Assembly (NCBI GenBank): GCA_024742835.1 | Contig: JANSXS010000009.1 | Coordinates: forward strand, 1 to 64,000 | DNA from: Paracoccaceae bacterium | GTDB lineage: Bacteria; Pseudomonadota; Alphaproteobacteria; Rhodobacterales; Rhodobacteraceae | Reading direction: 5' to 3' | Length of the DNA: 64,000 bases | Shown: positions 8,514 through 18,860 of the stretch, piece after piece | Layout: each line of letters opens with the position of its first letter | Numbering within the stretch: position 1 is the first letter of the stretch | Position numbers and translations under genes: made by a program | The notes under the pieces: generated by a model | What the model was told of the DNA's origin: nothing | The model's database searches: none | The model's input: the letters and a program-made list of their open reading frames with translations, nothing else

Positions 8514-8987
8514 ATGAAACTGAATGAACTGCGCGACAATCCCGGCGCAACCAAGAAACGCAAGCGCGTTGGTCGTGGTCCCGGCTCTGGCATGGGCAAG
8601 ACCGGCGGTCGTGGTATCAAGGGTCAAAAATCCCGCTCGGGCGTGGCCATCGGTGGCTATGAGGGCGGCCAAATGCCGCTCTATCAGCGTCTGCCCAAGC
8701 GTGGCTTCAACAAGCCCAACCGCAAGAAATTCGCGGTGGTCAACCTTGGTCTGATCCAGAAGTTCGTCGATGGCGGCAAGCTCGATGCGGGCCAGACCAT
8801 CACCGAGGATGCGCTTGTTGCCTCTGGCCTTGTGCGTCGCAAGCTTGATGGCGTGCGCGTTCTGGCAAAGGGCGATCTGACCATCAAGCTGACGCTTCAG
8901 GTCACCGGTGCATCCAAGTCCGCGGTCGAGGCCGTGGAAAAAGCGGGCGGGTCTTTGACCACAGCATCCGCGCAGGCGGCTGAATAA
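8514..8987 (+). CDS. rplO: 50S ribosomal protein L15
   Basis: A 157-residue L15 with the [12 protein letters not shown] start, the glycine/lysine-rich [25 protein letters not shown] segment split over rRNA-binding loops, the GFEGGQMP-like [18 protein letters not shown] block, and a normal C-terminal domain. L15 reaches into the 23S rRNA core during late assembly. A 111-base gap with a hairpin precedes secY. Confidence 0.98.
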   Translation: MKLNELRDNPGATKKRKRVGRGPGSGMGKTGGRGIKGQKSRSGVAIGGYEGGQMPLYQRLPKRGFNKPNRKKFAVVNLGLIQKFVDGGKLDAGQTITEDALVASGLVRRKLDGVRVLAKGDLTIKLTLQVTGASKSAVEAVEKAGGSLTTASAQAAE

Positions 8988-9040
8988 GAGGTTGTGAGCG
9001 GGCCTTTGGCCCCTTACATATTCTCTAGTTTTCCCTGAAG

Positions 9041-9072
9041 CGCCGCCTGGTCGGAAAACGGCCATGGCGGCG
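9041..9072 (+). repeat. GC-rich hairpin between rplO and secY
   Basis: CGCCGCC (9041-9047) pairs with GGCGGCG (9066-9072), extended inside by TGG/CCA after a one-base bulge, and followed by TTTGTCAT. It may be a partial terminator or an mRNA structure ahead of secY, whose start lies 27 bases further on. Confidence 0.35.
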
Positions 9073-9098
9073 TTTGTCATAACGAAAAGAGACCGCGA

Positions 9099-10459
<1,361 letters not shown>

Positions 10460-10463
<4 letters not shown>

Positions 10464-11104
10464 ACATCATTCTTCTTGGACCGCCCGGTGCAGGCAAGGG
10501 CACGCAGGCGCAGATCCTGGTTGAGGAACGCGGCATGATTCAGCTTTCCACCGGCGACATGCTGCGCGAGGCCAAGGACAGCGGCACCGAAATGGGCAAG
10601 ATCGTGGCCGATGTAATGGCGCGCGGCGATCTTGTGACCGACGAGATCGTGATCGGGCTGATTCGCGAAAAGATCAGCGGCGATAGCGGCTCGGGCTTCA
10701 TCTTTGACGGGTTTCCGCGCACGCTGGCGCAGGCCGACGCGCTGGCCGACCTGATGTCAGAGACTGGTCAGACGCTGGACGCGGTGGTCGAAATGCGCGT
10801 CGATGACGGGGCGCTGATAAAGCGGATCACAGCCCGGTCTACCTGTGGCGGGTGCGGGGCGGTCTATAACGACCTGACCAAGCCCTGGCCAGCGGATGGT
10901 AAATGCGCCAATTGCGGCTCGACCGAGGTCAAGCGCCGCGCGGATGACAACGAGGACAGCCTCAAGCAGCGCCTGATGGAATATTACAAGAAAACATCGC
11001 CGCTGATCGGCTATTACCATGCCAAGGGCGAGCTTAAATCCATCGACGGACTGGGTGAGATTGACGAGGTCAAGGCCCGGATCGCGGGTGCGCTCGACGG
11101 ATGA
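10460..11104 (+). CDS. adk: Adenylate kinase (zinc-binding LID type)
   Basis: A 214-residue adenylate kinase interconverting ATP + AMP and 2 ADP. The P-loop [10 protein letters not shown] is at residues 7-16, the AMP-binding TGDMLR at 31-36 and DGFPRT at 83-88. The LID domain has four cysteines, C129, C132, C149 and C152, arranged as two CxxC pairs, the zinc-binding form found in Gram-positives and in some proteobacteria such as Paracoccus. The start overlaps the secY stop by 4 bases, so the two are translationally coupled, a common arrangement in bacteria. Confidence 0.98.
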
Positions 11105-11136
11105 GCAAGGCCGGTATCCGGCAAGGTGCCGGGCCA

Positions 11137-11159
11137 AACGGGGGCTTGACGCCCCCGTT
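11137..11159. repeat. 9-bp perfect hairpin between adk and rpsM
   Basis: AACGGGGGC (11137-11145) pairs with GCCCCCGTT (11151-11159) around TTGAC. The following sequence is not a T-run, so termination would be inefficient. The loop and right arm contain TTGACG, the -35 part of a candidate rpsM promoter, so folding and promoter use may interact only at different levels (RNA versus DNA). Confidence 0.45.
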
Positions 11160-11174
11160 GAATGCTTCTACCCA
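11146..11174 (+). promoter_or_regulatory. Candidate promoter for the alpha operon (rpsM)
   Basis: TTGACG (11146-11151) and TACCCA (11169-11174) are separated by 17 bases. The -35 is strong and the -10 weak, a pattern often seen for GC-rich alphaproteobacterial growth-rate promoters. It is 154 bases upstream of the rpsM start. Consensus inspection only. Confidence 0.35.
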
Positions 11175-11327
11175 GCATCATCTCGCAAGAGCCACATGAT
11201 TCCTCGCACGGGTCGCGCCCGTGTCGGGATGACCACCTTCAGCTGCGGCCCGGCGCGTTTCGCCTCGGGCCTACGTTGTGAAAAAAGGTTCCGGTGCTAC
11301 GGAACCGCAACGAAAAGGACATAAGAT

Positions 11328-11696
11328 TTGGCACGTATTGCCGGCGTAAACATCCCGACCCACAAGCGGGTCCCGATCGCCCTTACCTATATCACCGGAA
11401 TCGGACATTCCTCGGCCAAGGCCATCTGCGAGGCCGTAGGCATTGACGCGACCCGCCGCGTCAACGAACTTTCGGATTCCGAAGTGCTTGCCATGCGCGA
11501 GCATATCGACGCCAACTACACGGTCGAAGGCGACCTGCGCCGTGAGGTGCAGATGAACGTCAAGCGTCTGATGGATCTTGGCTGCTACCGTGGCCTGCGC
11601 CATCGTCGCAACCTCCCCGTTCGCGGGCAGCGCACGCATACCAATGCGCGCACCCGTAAAGGTCCGGCAAAAGCCATCGCCGGCAAGAAGAAATAA
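11328..11696 (+). CDS. rpsM: 30S ribosomal protein S13 (TTG start)
   Basis: A 122-residue S13, complete from [14 protein letters not shown] to the [13 protein letters not shown] tail. The first codon is TTG (11328-11330): no ATG or GTG in frame gives the conserved [10 protein letters not shown]-terminus, and AAAAGGAC lies a suitable distance upstream. S13 is in the 30S head and contacts both S19 and the P-site tRNA. The 223-base gap upstream and the TTG start may lower its translation relative to its neighbours. rpmJ, often found before rpsM, is absent here. Confidence 0.97.
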   Translation: MARIAGVNIPTHKRVPIALTYITGIGHSSAKAICEAVGIDATRRVNELSDSEVLAMREHIDANYTVEGDLRREVQMNVKRLMDLGCYRGLRHRRNLPVRGQRTHTNARTRKGPAKAIAGKKK

Positions 11697-11711
11697 GGGA
11701 GACCAGCAGAC

Positions 11712-12101
11712 ATGGCACGAGATACCCGCCGGACCAAGAAAAAGGTCTCCAAGAACATCGCCACTGGTGTGGCGCATGTGAATTCATCCTTCAACAACAC
11801 CAAGATCCTGATCTCGGACGTTCAGGGCAACGCCATTGCCTGGTCGTCTGCCGGTACGATGGGTTTCAAGGGATCGCGCAAATCGACCCCTTATGCTGCC
11901 CAGATGGCCGCAGAAGATGCGGGCCGCAAGGCGCAGGAACACGGCATGAAGACACTCGAAGTCGAAGTGCAGGGGCCAGGCTCCGGTCGCGAATCCGCGC
12001 TGCGCGCCCTTGCCGCCGTTGGGTTCAACATCACGTCGATCCGTGACGTGACGCCGATCGCGCATAACGGCTGCCGCCCGCCGAAACGCCGCCGGGTCTG
12101 A
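11712..12101 (+). CDS. rpsK: 30S ribosomal protein S11
   Basis: A 129-residue S11 with the conserved [22 protein letters not shown] and [19 protein letters not shown] segments and the [11 protein letters not shown] end. S11 lies in the 30S platform and supports mRNA binding in the E-site region. It follows rpsM by 15 bases with a GGGAGA ribosome binding site. Confidence 0.98.
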   Translation: MARDTRRTKKKVSKNIATGVAHVNSSFNNTKILISDVQGNAIAWSSAGTMGFKGSRKSTPYAAQMAAEDAGRKAQEHGMKTLEVEVQGPGSGRESALRALAAVGFNITSIRDVTPIAHNGCRPPKRRRV

Positions 12102-12218
12102 TTGCAATTCTATCCGGGACGGGGCGCGTGCATCGGCACGGCCCCCTTCCGTCATTTTGAAACCTCGGGCGTTCACGGCCTTCGGACATGGGGCTGAGAA
12201 CAGGAATGGAGGGACCGC

Positions 12219-13235
12219 ATGATCCATAAGAATTGGGCTGAACTCATCAAGCCGACCCAGCTTGACATCAAGCCGGGCAATGACCCGCTGCGTCAGGCAA
12301 CGGTTGTCGCCGAGCCGCTGGAGCGCGGTTTCGGCCTTACGCTTGGCAATGCACTGCGCCGGGTTCTGTTGTCGTCGCTTCAGGGTGCGGCGATCACGTC
12401 TGTGCAGATCGACAACGTGCTGCACGAGTTTTCAAGCGTTGCCGGTGTGCGTGAAGACGTGACAGATATCGTTCTCAACCTCAAGGGCGGCGCCCTTCGC
12501 ATGGATGTCGAAGGCCCCAAGCGCCTATCGATCTCGGCCAAGGGGCCGGGTGTCGTGACCGCTGCCGATATCACCGACAGCGCCGGAATCGAGATCCTGA
12601 ACAAGGATCATGTGATCTGCCACCTCGACGAGGGCGCGGACCTGTTCATGGAACTGACCGTGAACCAAGGCAAGGGCTATGTTGCTGCCGACAAGAACAA
12701 GCCCGAGGATGCGCCCATCGGCCTGATCGCCATCGACGCGATCTATTCGCCGGTGGTCAAGGTCAGCTACGACGTGCAGCCCACCCGCGAAGGGCAGGTT
12801 CTGGACTATGATAAGCTGACCATGAAGCTGACAACAGATGGCTCGCTGACCCCGGAAGACGCCGTCGCCTATGCCGCGCGCATTCTTCAGGATCAATTGT
12901 CGATCTTCGTCAATTTCGACGAGCCGGAATCGGCGTCGCGTCAGGACGAGGACGACGGTCTGGAATTCAACCCGCTCCTGCTCAAGAAGGTGGACGAGCT
13001 GGAACTGTCCGTGCGGTCGGCAAACTGCCTGAAGAACGACAATATCGTTTATATCGGCGACCTGATCCAGAAGACCGAGGCCGAGATGCTTCGCACCCCG
13101 AACTTCGGCCGCAAATCTTTGAACGAGATCAAGGAAGTGTTGTCTGGCATGGGTCTGCATCTTGGCATGGATGTCGAGGACTGGCCGCCCGACAATATCG
13201 AGGATCTGGCCAAGAAGTTCGAAGACCAGTTCTGA
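12219..13235 (+). CDS. rpoA: DNA-directed RNA polymerase subunit alpha
   Basis: A 338-residue alpha subunit. The N-terminal dimerisation and assembly domain has [22 protein letters not shown] (about residues 30-50), and the C-terminal domain has [22 protein letters not shown] and [13 protein letters not shown], which bind UP-element DNA and activators. It assembles the beta and beta-prime subunits. A GGAGGGACCGC ribosome binding site precedes ATG. Its place between rpsK and rplQ is the standard alpha operon order. Confidence 0.98.
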   Translation: MIHKNWAELIKPTQLDIKPGNDPLRQATVVAEPLERGFGLTLGNALRRVLLSSLQGAAITSVQIDNVLHEFSSVAGVREDVTDIVLNLKGGALRMDVEGPKRLSISAKGPGVVTAADITDSAGIEILNKDHVICHLDEGADLFMELTVNQGKGYVAADKNKPEDAPIGLIAIDAIYSPVVKVSYDVQPTREGQVLDYDKLTMKLTTDGSLTPEDAVAYAARILQDQLSIFVNFDEPESASRQDEDDGLEFNPLLLKKVDELELSVRSANCLKNDNIVYIGDLIQKTEAEMLRTPNFGRKSLNEIKEVLSGMGLHLGMDVEDWPPDNIEDLAKKFEDQF

Positions 13236-13248
13236 TAAAAGATCACCC

Positions 13249-13325
13249 GCCCCGGGCTTGACCCGGGGCCTCGCGGGTCTGGGCCACACGCGAGAGATCA
13301 CGAAGTTCCGGGTCAGTCCCGGAAC
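13249..13325. repeat. Two perfect hairpins between rpoA and rplQ
   Basis: The first, GCCCCGGG (13249-13256) with CCCGGGGC (13262-13269) around CTTGA, resembles the short CCCGGGTCAAGCCCGGG-type palindromes scattered through many alphaproteobacterial genomes. The second, GTTCCGGG (13305-13312) with CCCGGAAC (13318-13325) around TCAGT, is separate. Neither has a T-run. They may stabilise or process the rpoA-rplQ mRNA, or be dispersed repeat copies. Confidence 0.5.
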
Positions 13326-13405
13326 AGGCCCCAAGGAGAGCCCGCGACACGCATCGCCGGCCGGACAAAGCAAAACGGCCCGTAGAGGGCAAAAGGAGAA
13401 AGAAA

Positions 13406-13831
13406 ATGCGTCACGCAAGAGGTTACCGCCGCCTGAACCGTACCCATGAGCACCGCAAGGCGCTTTGGGCAAACATGGCCGGCTCGCTCATCGAACATGA
13501 GCAGATCAAGACAACCCTGCCCAAGGCCAAGGAACTCAAGCGAGTCATCGAAAAGCTGGTCACGCTTGGCAAGCGCGGCGATCTTCATGCCCGCCGTCAG
13601 GCTGCTGCACAGCTCAAGCAGGATCAGTATGTCACCAAGCTGTTCGACATTCTTGGCCCCCGCTACAAGGAACGTCAGGGCGGTTACGTCCGTGTTCTGA
13701 AGGCCGGGTTCCGCTACGGCGACATGGCACCGATGGCGATCATCGAATTCGTGGATCGCGATCTGGATGCCAAAGGCGCCGCCGACAAGGCACGTACAGC
13801 CGCCGCAGAAGTCGAGACAGACGAAGAGTAA
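13406..13831 (+). CDS. rplQ: 50S ribosomal protein L17
   Basis: A 141-residue L17 beginning [45 protein letters not shown], with the [15 protein letters not shown] end of the core domain and a short alanine-rich tail. L17 lies near the tunnel exit. AAAGGAGAAAG precedes the start. It is the last gene of the superoperon and is followed by a strong terminator. Confidence 0.98.
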   Translation: MRHARGYRRLNRTHEHRKALWANMAGSLIEHEQIKTTLPKAKELKRVIEKLVTLGKRGDLHARRQAAAQLKQDQYVTKLFDILGPRYKERQGGYVRVLKAGFRYGDMAPMAIIEFVDRDLDAKGAADKARTAAAEVETDEE

Positions 13832-13859
13832 AGCTTTGATCCTGGTGCAGGTTCACATG

Positions 13860-13890
13860 GCCCCCGCTCTAAAGGCGGGGGCTTTGTCTT
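13860..13890 (+). terminator. Rho-independent terminator of the alpha operon
   Basis: GCCCCCGC (13860-13867) pairs with GCGGGGGC (13875-13882) around TCTAAAG and is followed by TTTGTCTT. It lies 28 bases after the rplQ stop. The stem is perfect and the tail T-rich, so this is the most convincing terminator in the ribosomal part of the window. Confidence 0.85.
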
Positions 13891-13945
13891 GTAAAGCGGC
13901 GCGGTTTTTTCCATATCGGATGCCACCGACTGACAGGGGGTGACC

Positions 13946-15439
13946 GTGAGGTATCTTGCTAATCTAAAGCCTTCCGCCATTAACCTGGGCCGTCAGCGAA
14001 AGGCGGAACACGCGCGACGATTCAGCGGCGCACCGGGTTTCGCGAAAATCTGCGCGGCAGGTTTTTCGCGAAACGCTTTGATCGGGTTCATTCTGGTTGC
14101 GCCCGCATGGGCCGATATGCGCGTGCCACAAACCCAGCCCGAGATTGCCATGGGCTTTGTGCCAGTGGTCGAGCGTGCGGCGCCTGCGGTGGTCAACATC
14201 TATGCCCGTCGCGTCGTCGAAACGCGCGCCAGCCCCTTTCGCAATGATCCGTTTTTTCGGGATCTTTTCCGGGACTTCGGCACGCCGCGCCCGCGTGTCC
14301 AGAATTCGCTTGGGTCTGGCGTGATCCTGAGCGAAGACGGGATCGTGGTGTCGAACTATCACGTCGTGGGTGAGGCGACGGATATCAGTGTTGTCCTGAA
14401 CGACCGCCGCGAATATTCGGCTAAGGTTCTGTTGTCCGACGAGGAAACAGATCTTGCCATTCTGCGGCTGGACGGGGCCTCTGGCCTGCAAGCGCTGGAG
14501 TTGCGCGACAGTGACAGCGTACAGGTCGGCGAGTTGGTGCTGGCCATCGGCAACCCGTTCGGCGTGGGTCAGACAGTGACCAGCGGGATCGTGTCCGGGC
14601 TGGCCCGGTCTGGTACGGCGACAGGCAACGCGCGCGGCTATTTCATCCAGACGGATGCGCCAATCAATCCGGGGAATTCGGGTGGGGCGCTGGTGGATGT
14701 GAATGGGCAACTTATCGGGATCAACACCCAAATCCTTAGCCGTTCGGGCGGGTCCAACGGGATCGGGTTTGCGATCCCGTCTGATCTGGTGTCACAATTC
14801 GTCGTGCAGGCCCGCGCGGGCGAAACCGCGTTTCAGCGTCCCTGGGCAGGGGTGAGCGGCCAGCCCGTGACCGCCGACATGGCCGAGGGGCTGGGGCTGT
14901 CACGCCCCGGTGGCATCATCCTGTCGGACTTGCATCCGCAAAGCAGCCTTTTCGCGGCGGGCATAGCGCCCGGTGATGTGATCACCGCTGTGGATGGCGC
15001 GCCGGTCAATACCCCGGCCGAGATGATCTATCACATGTCCGTGGCCGGGATCGGCGCGGTGACGCGGCTTTCCCTGATCCGCGCGGGGCAAGAGAAAGTC
15101 ATTGAAATCACGTTGAAAAAACCGCCAGAAGTGCCGCCGCGCGCCACGGTCGAAACCTCGCGGCGCAGCGCGATACCCGGCTTGCGGCTGTCCACGATAA
15201 ACCCGGCGGTGATCGCCGAACGGAATTTGCCGCTGACGATGCGGGGCGTTCTGGTGGAAGACCCCGGTCAGTTCGGGCTGCGCGCGGGTTTGCGCGAGGG
15301 TGATGTGCTGTTGAACATCAACGGGGTTCCAGTGCAGGATACAGCCTCTGCCCAGACGCTTTTGTCGGGGCAGGGCGCGTGGCTCAGCCTTGATATTCAG
15401 CGCGGGACACGGCGCAGCACCTTGCGATACAGGCTCTGA
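13946..15439 (+). CDS. Do-family periplasmic serine protease (DegP/DegQ/MucD type)
   Basis: A trypsin-like protease with two PDZ domains, involved in periplasmic protein quality control. Counting from the GTG at 13946, the catalytic triad is His139 (SNYHVV), Asp169 (EETDLAIL) and Ser245 (NPGNSGGAL). A signal-like hydrophobic stretch (ALIGFILVAPAWA) precedes the mature part, but about 40 residues lie ahead of it, so the true start may be further downstream. GTG 13946 was chosen over GTG 13940 because GGGGG sits 5 bases upstream of it. PDZ1 lies roughly at residues 280-365 and PDZ2 at 400-490. It follows the L17 terminator and ends 3 bases before rarA, so the two are probably co-transcribed. 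Confidence 0.9.
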   Translation: MRYLANLKPSAINLGRQRKAEHARRFSGAPGFAKICAAGFSRNALIGFILVAPAWADMRVPQTQPEIAMGFVPVVERAAPAVVNIYARRVVETRASPFRNDPFFRDLFRDFGTPRPRVQNSLGSGVILSEDGIVVSNYHVVGEATDISVVLNDRREYSAKVLLSDEETDLAILRLDGASGLQALELRDSDSVQVGELVLAIGNPFGVGQTVTSGIVSGLARSGTATGNARGYFIQTDAPINPGNSGGALVDVNGQLIGINTQILSRSGGSNGIGFAIPSDLVSQFVVQARAGETAFQRPWAGVSGQPVTADMAEGLGLSRPGGIILSDLHPQSSLFAAGIAPGDVITAVDGAPVNTPAEMIYHMSVAGIGAVTRLSLIRAGQEKVIEITLKKPPEVPPRATVETSRRSAIPGLRLSTINPAVIAERNLPLTMRGVLVEDPGQFGLRAGLREGDVLLNINGVPVQDTASAQTLLSGQGAWLSLDIQRGTRRSTLRYRL

Positions 15440-15442
15440 CCC

Positions 15443-16756
15443 ATGGTTGATCTTTTCGACACGAACACTGGCGCGCCCCCGCCGGACACCACGCCGCGCC
15501 CCCTTGCCGATCGTCTGCGCCCCCGCGTCCTGAGCGATGTCATCGGTCAGGATCAGGTGCTTGGCCCGGATGGGCCGCTGGGTGTGATGCTGTCGTCGGG
15601 TAGCCTGTCCTCGCTTGTCTTCTGGGGGCCGCCGGGCGTGGGCAAGACCACCATCGCGCGGCTTCTGGCGGATGAAACGGATCTGAATTTCGTGCAGATC
15701 AGCGCGATTTTCACCGGCGTTCCGGATTTGCGCAAGGTTTTCGAGCAGGCCCGGCATCGCCGTGCAAACGGGCAGGGGACGTTGCTTTTCGTGGACGAGA
15801 TCCACCGCTTCAACAAGGCGCAGCAGGACGGATTCCTGCCGCATATGGAGGACGGCACCCTGCTCCTGGTCGGAGCAACTACGGAAAATCCGTCCTTCGA
15901 GCTGAACGCGGCTCTGCTCAGCCGGTCGCAGGTGCTTGTTCTGAAACGGCTTGATCTGGCGGATCTGGAACGTCTTGCACAGCGGGCAGAGCGGGATCTG
16001 AACACATCCCTGCCGTTGACGGGCGCGGCGCGAGAGGCGTTGCTAGAGATGGCCGACGGCGATGGGCGCGCGCTTTTGAACCTGATCGAGCAGGTGGCGG
16101 CGTGGAAAACGCAAGACCGGCTTGATACCGATGCGCTGACCACGCGGCTTATGCGGCGCGCGGCCAAGTATGACAAATCCGGCGACGAGCATTACAACCT
16201 GATCTCTGCCTTGCACAAGTCTGTGCGCGGTTCTGACCCGGATGCCGCGCTTTACTGGCTGGCGCGGATGCTGACAGGGGGTGAGGATCCGTGCTATCTG
16301 GCGCGGCGCATCACCCGGATGGCGATCGAGGATATCGGGCTGGCCGATCCGCAGGCGCAGACGGTGTGCCTGCACGCATGGGAAATCTATGAACGGCTGG
16401 GCAGCCCCGAGGGCGAATTGGCACTGGGGCAGGCGGTGACCTATCTTGCGCTCGCGCCGAAATCGAATGCGGGCTATGCGGCCTACAAGGCGGCGCTGCG
16501 CGAGGCCAGGAAAACCGGGAGCGAGCCACCCCCCAAGCATATCCTGAACGCGCCCACGGCGCTGATGAAGGATCAGGGATATGGTGATGGTTACGCCTAT
16601 GACCATGACGCCGAGGATGCGTTTTCCGGCCAGAACTACTTTCCCGACGGTGTAAAGCGCCCGGTGCTTTACACGCCTGTCGAGCGTGGATTTGAACGCG
16701 AGCTTAAAAAGCGGCTGGATTATTTCAGCAAACTGCGGGAACGCCGCAAGGGCTGA
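15443..16756 (+). CDS. rarA: Replication-associated recombination protein RarA (MgsA), AAA+ ATPase
   Basis: A 437-residue AAA+ clamp-loader-like ATPase acting at stalled replication forks. Walker A is GPPGVGKTT (residues 62-70), Walker B LLFVDEIHRF (about 114-123), then a sensor-1 region GATTENPSF (about 143-151) and the MgsA C-terminal tetramerisation region with YPDGV-like NYFPDGV. The N-terminus carries RPLADRLRPR typical of the family. It starts 3 bases after the protease stop and is followed by a 296-base gap. Confidence 0.95.
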   Translation: MVDLFDTNTGAPPPDTTPRPLADRLRPRVLSDVIGQDQVLGPDGPLGVMLSSGSLSSLVFWGPPGVGKTTIARLLADETDLNFVQISAIFTGVPDLRKVFEQARHRRANGQGTLLFVDEIHRFNKAQQDGFLPHMEDGTLLLVGATTENPSFELNAALLSRSQVLVLKRLDLADLERLAQRAERDLNTSLPLTGAAREALLEMADGDGRALLNLIEQVAAWKTQDRLDTDALTTRLMRRAAKYDKSGDEHYNLISALHKSVRGSDPDAALYWLARMLTGGEDPCYLARRITRMAIEDIGLADPQAQTVCLHAWEIYERLGSPEGELALGQAVTYLALAPKSNAGYAAYKAALREARKTGSEPPPKHILNAPTALMKDQGYGDGYAYDHDAEDAFSGQNYFPDGVKRPVLYTPVERGFERELKKRLDYFSKLRERRKG

Positions 16757-17052
16757 GCGGCTCTCTGCCGATCCGGCGCCTATGTCGTTTTCTGACAAGT
16801 TTTCCGCGCCTTGGGCGGGAACGGCACCGCGATGGGCTGTCGCAGGTCAGGAGGCGAGCTTGCAAAAACTTAATTTGAAAGGGAAATTTTTTTCGCGCTC
16901 CGACACAGAAGACGCTGGATACCTCTGATTTTTCGTGTTTTGCTTACATCATGTCGCAAACAGACCTGTCTGGAGGGACGATAGAACCGAAGCTTTCTAG
17001 AAGTCGGCTCAAGACCGGGTTTGGCGACAAAAAAAATTCACAGGGAGACACT
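16757..17052. other. Intergenic region upstream of the peptide ABC importer
   Basis: This 296-base gap is distinctly more AT-rich than its surroundings, with runs such as AATTTTTTT near 16885 and eight As near 17028. It probably holds the promoter and leader of the ABC transporter operon. I found no convincing -35/-10 pair, no riboswitch fold and no clear operator. The AGGGAGA ribosome binding site at 17042-17048 belongs to the binding protein gene. Confidence 0.5.
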
Positions 17053-18663
17053 ATGACCAACGCGAAAGATCAAATCTTGCTGAATCGCCTCGCGGACGCA
17101 GCGCGCAGCGGCTCCGTATCGCGACGATCCTTCATGAACGCGGCCATGGCTGCGGGCATCACATCGACGGCTGCGACCGGGTTGTGGACAGGTTCGGCCA
17201 AGGCCGCACCGTCCAGCGGTGGCACGTTCCGTCTGGGGGCGCATGACGGCAACACATCCGACAACCATGATCCCGGCACCTATGTGACGTTTTCGATGAT
17301 CCAGGTCGCGCATACGTACCGTTCGTACCTGACCTTGATCGAGCCGGATGGCTCGCTTGGCCCGGATGTCGCCACGGAATGGAGTGCGTCACCCGACGCG
17401 AAGGAATGGACCTTTGTCATCAACGACAGGGCCACGTTCCATAGCGGCAACAAGGTGACGGCGGCGGATATCATCGCGTCGATGAACCATCACCGAGGCG
17501 AAGACAGCACCTCGGCGGCGAAGGCGTTGTTGTCGGATGTCGAGGAAATCAAGGACAATGGCGATAATTCGGTGACCTTCGTTCTGGCTGCCGGCAATGC
17601 TGACCTGCCGTGGCTGATGACGGATTACCACCTTGCCATCGTGCCCGCGAACGATGACGGCACCGCCAATTGGCAATCGGGCGATGGATGTGGCCCTTAC
17701 CGGATGACAAATGGCGAATTCGGGGTGCGCTACACGTTTGAGCGGCACGATGACTGGCATCTCGAAGGTGCCTATTTCGACGCGATCGAAATTATCGTGC
17801 TCAACGATCCGAACGCGCGCCAGACTGCGCTTGTCACCGGCGACGTGGACGCGATCACGCAGCTGGAGCTTAAAACGCTGTCCCTGTTGCAGCGCGACCC
17901 GAATATCGAGATCGACAACGTGCCCTCGGCGGCTGCGATCACCATGCCGATGTTCTGCGATGTCGCGCCGTTCGACAATGTCGATGTGCGCAACGCGCTC
18001 AAGCTGGCGATAAACCGTCAGGATCTGAACGACAAGATCACCTTTGGCGCGGCCACGGTGGGCAATGATTTCCACCACTCGCCCGCGATGCCTTATTGGC
18101 CCGAAGACATTCCGCAGCGCGAGTACGATCCGGATCAGGCCAAGGCGCTTTTGAAAAAGGCGGGCGCAGAAGGTCTGACCGTGAATATCAGCGTGGCGGA
18201 CTCGGTGTTTTCCGGGGCGGTGGACATGTGCGTGCTTTATGCCGAACATGCCAAGGCTGCGGGCATCACGATCAATGTCAGCCGCGAGCCGAATGACGGG
18301 TATTATTCCGATGTCTGGCTGAAAAAGCCGTGGTGCGTGGTGCAGTGGGGCGCGCGTCCGACGCCGGATGTGATGTATTCGCTGGCCTACAAGGACGACG
18401 CCGCCTGGAACGAAAGCCATTGGCAGAATGAGCGTTTCAACGAGCTTCTGCTTCAGGCCAAGTCCGAACTGGACAATGACCTGCGCGCCGAGATGTATGC
18501 CGAGATGGGGATGCTGGCGCGCAACGATGGCGGTACGATCATCCCGTTCTTCCCGAACTTCGTCTATGCGCGCCGCAACAATGTGCAGCATGGTGAAAAC
18601 CTTGCGGCAAGCTGGCAGATGGACGGCGCCCGCGCCTGTAGCCGCTGGTGGTTCGCAAGCTGA
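17053..18663 (+). CDS. Tat-exported substrate-binding protein of a peptide/nickel-type ABC importer
   Basis: A 536-residue solute-binding protein of the DppA/OppA class (SBP family 5). The start at 17053 follows AGGGAGA. The N-terminus has a twin-arginine signal, SRRSF at residues 23-27, followed by an alanine-rich hydrophobic stretch and a likely AKA-A cleavage. Family marks are DPGTYVTFS, the SLGPDVATEWSASPDAKEWTF region and YDPDQAKALLKKAG. Ligand cannot be told; family 5 proteins bind oligopeptides, glutathione, opines or other solutes. Tat export suggests folding before export. It is the first gene of a four-gene importer cluster. Confidence 0.9.
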   Translation: MTNAKDQILLNRLADAARSGSVSRRSFMNAAMAAGITSTAATGLWTGSAKAAPSSGGTFRLGAHDGNTSDNHDPGTYVTFSMIQVAHTYRSYLTLIEPDGSLGPDVATEWSASPDAKEWTFVINDRATFHSGNKVTAADIIASMNHHRGEDSTSAAKALLSDVEEIKDNGDNSVTFVLAAGNADLPWLMTDYHLAIVPANDDGTANWQSGDGCGPYRMTNGEFGVRYTFERHDDWHLEGAYFDAIEIIVLNDPNARQTALVTGDVDAITQLELKTLSLLQRDPNIEIDNVPSAAAITMPMFCDVAPFDNVDVRNALKLAINRQDLNDKITFGAATVGNDFHHSPAMPYWPEDIPQREYDPDQAKALLKKAGAEGLTVNISVADSVFSGAVDMCVLYAEHAKAAGITINVSREPNDGYYSDVWLKKPWCVVQWGARPTPDVMYSLAYKDDAAWNESHWQNERFNELLLQAKSELDNDLRAEMYAEMGMLARNDGGTIIPFFPNFVYARRNNVQHGENLAASWQMDGARACSRWWFAS

Positions 18664-18672
18664 CAAAGGACT

Positions 18673-18699
18673 TGTCCCGGCGCGCTCTGCGCCGGGACA
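18673..18699 (+). repeat. 11-bp perfect hairpin between binding protein and permease genes
   Basis: TGTCCCGGCGC (18673-18683) pairs with GCGCCGGGACA (18689-18699) around GCTCT, 10 bases after the binding protein stop. TCGCTGTTTTG follows. Hairpins at this place in ABC importer operons often cause partial termination and protect the upstream mRNA, giving more binding protein than membrane subunits. That role is inferred. Confidence 0.65.
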
Positions 18700-18860
18700 T
18701 CGCTGTTTTGCCCGGGCGATAACTGCCCGTTGTGAAACCAATTGCAGTGTCCGGCGTGCCGTCATTCTGCCTGCGTACGGAATACTGACAAGAAACCTGT
18801 TCTGCCATCTGGACGCGCCCCCGGCGCCTCCCGGTCCGGCACAAACAGCAGGAGGGATTC

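Noticed and set aside
11105-11327. Possible rpmJ (L36) or infA gene before rpsM
   Set aside because: No open frame with the four-cysteine L36 pattern or an IF1 sequence is present in the gap.
16686-16928. 80-codon plus-strand frame overlapping the rarA end
   Set aside because: It overlaps the certain rarA stop, has no ribosome binding site and no motif.
16757-17052. Possible riboswitch in the leader of the ABC importer operon
   Set aside because: The region is AT-rich with homopolymers but no recognisable aptamer core or paired stems were found.
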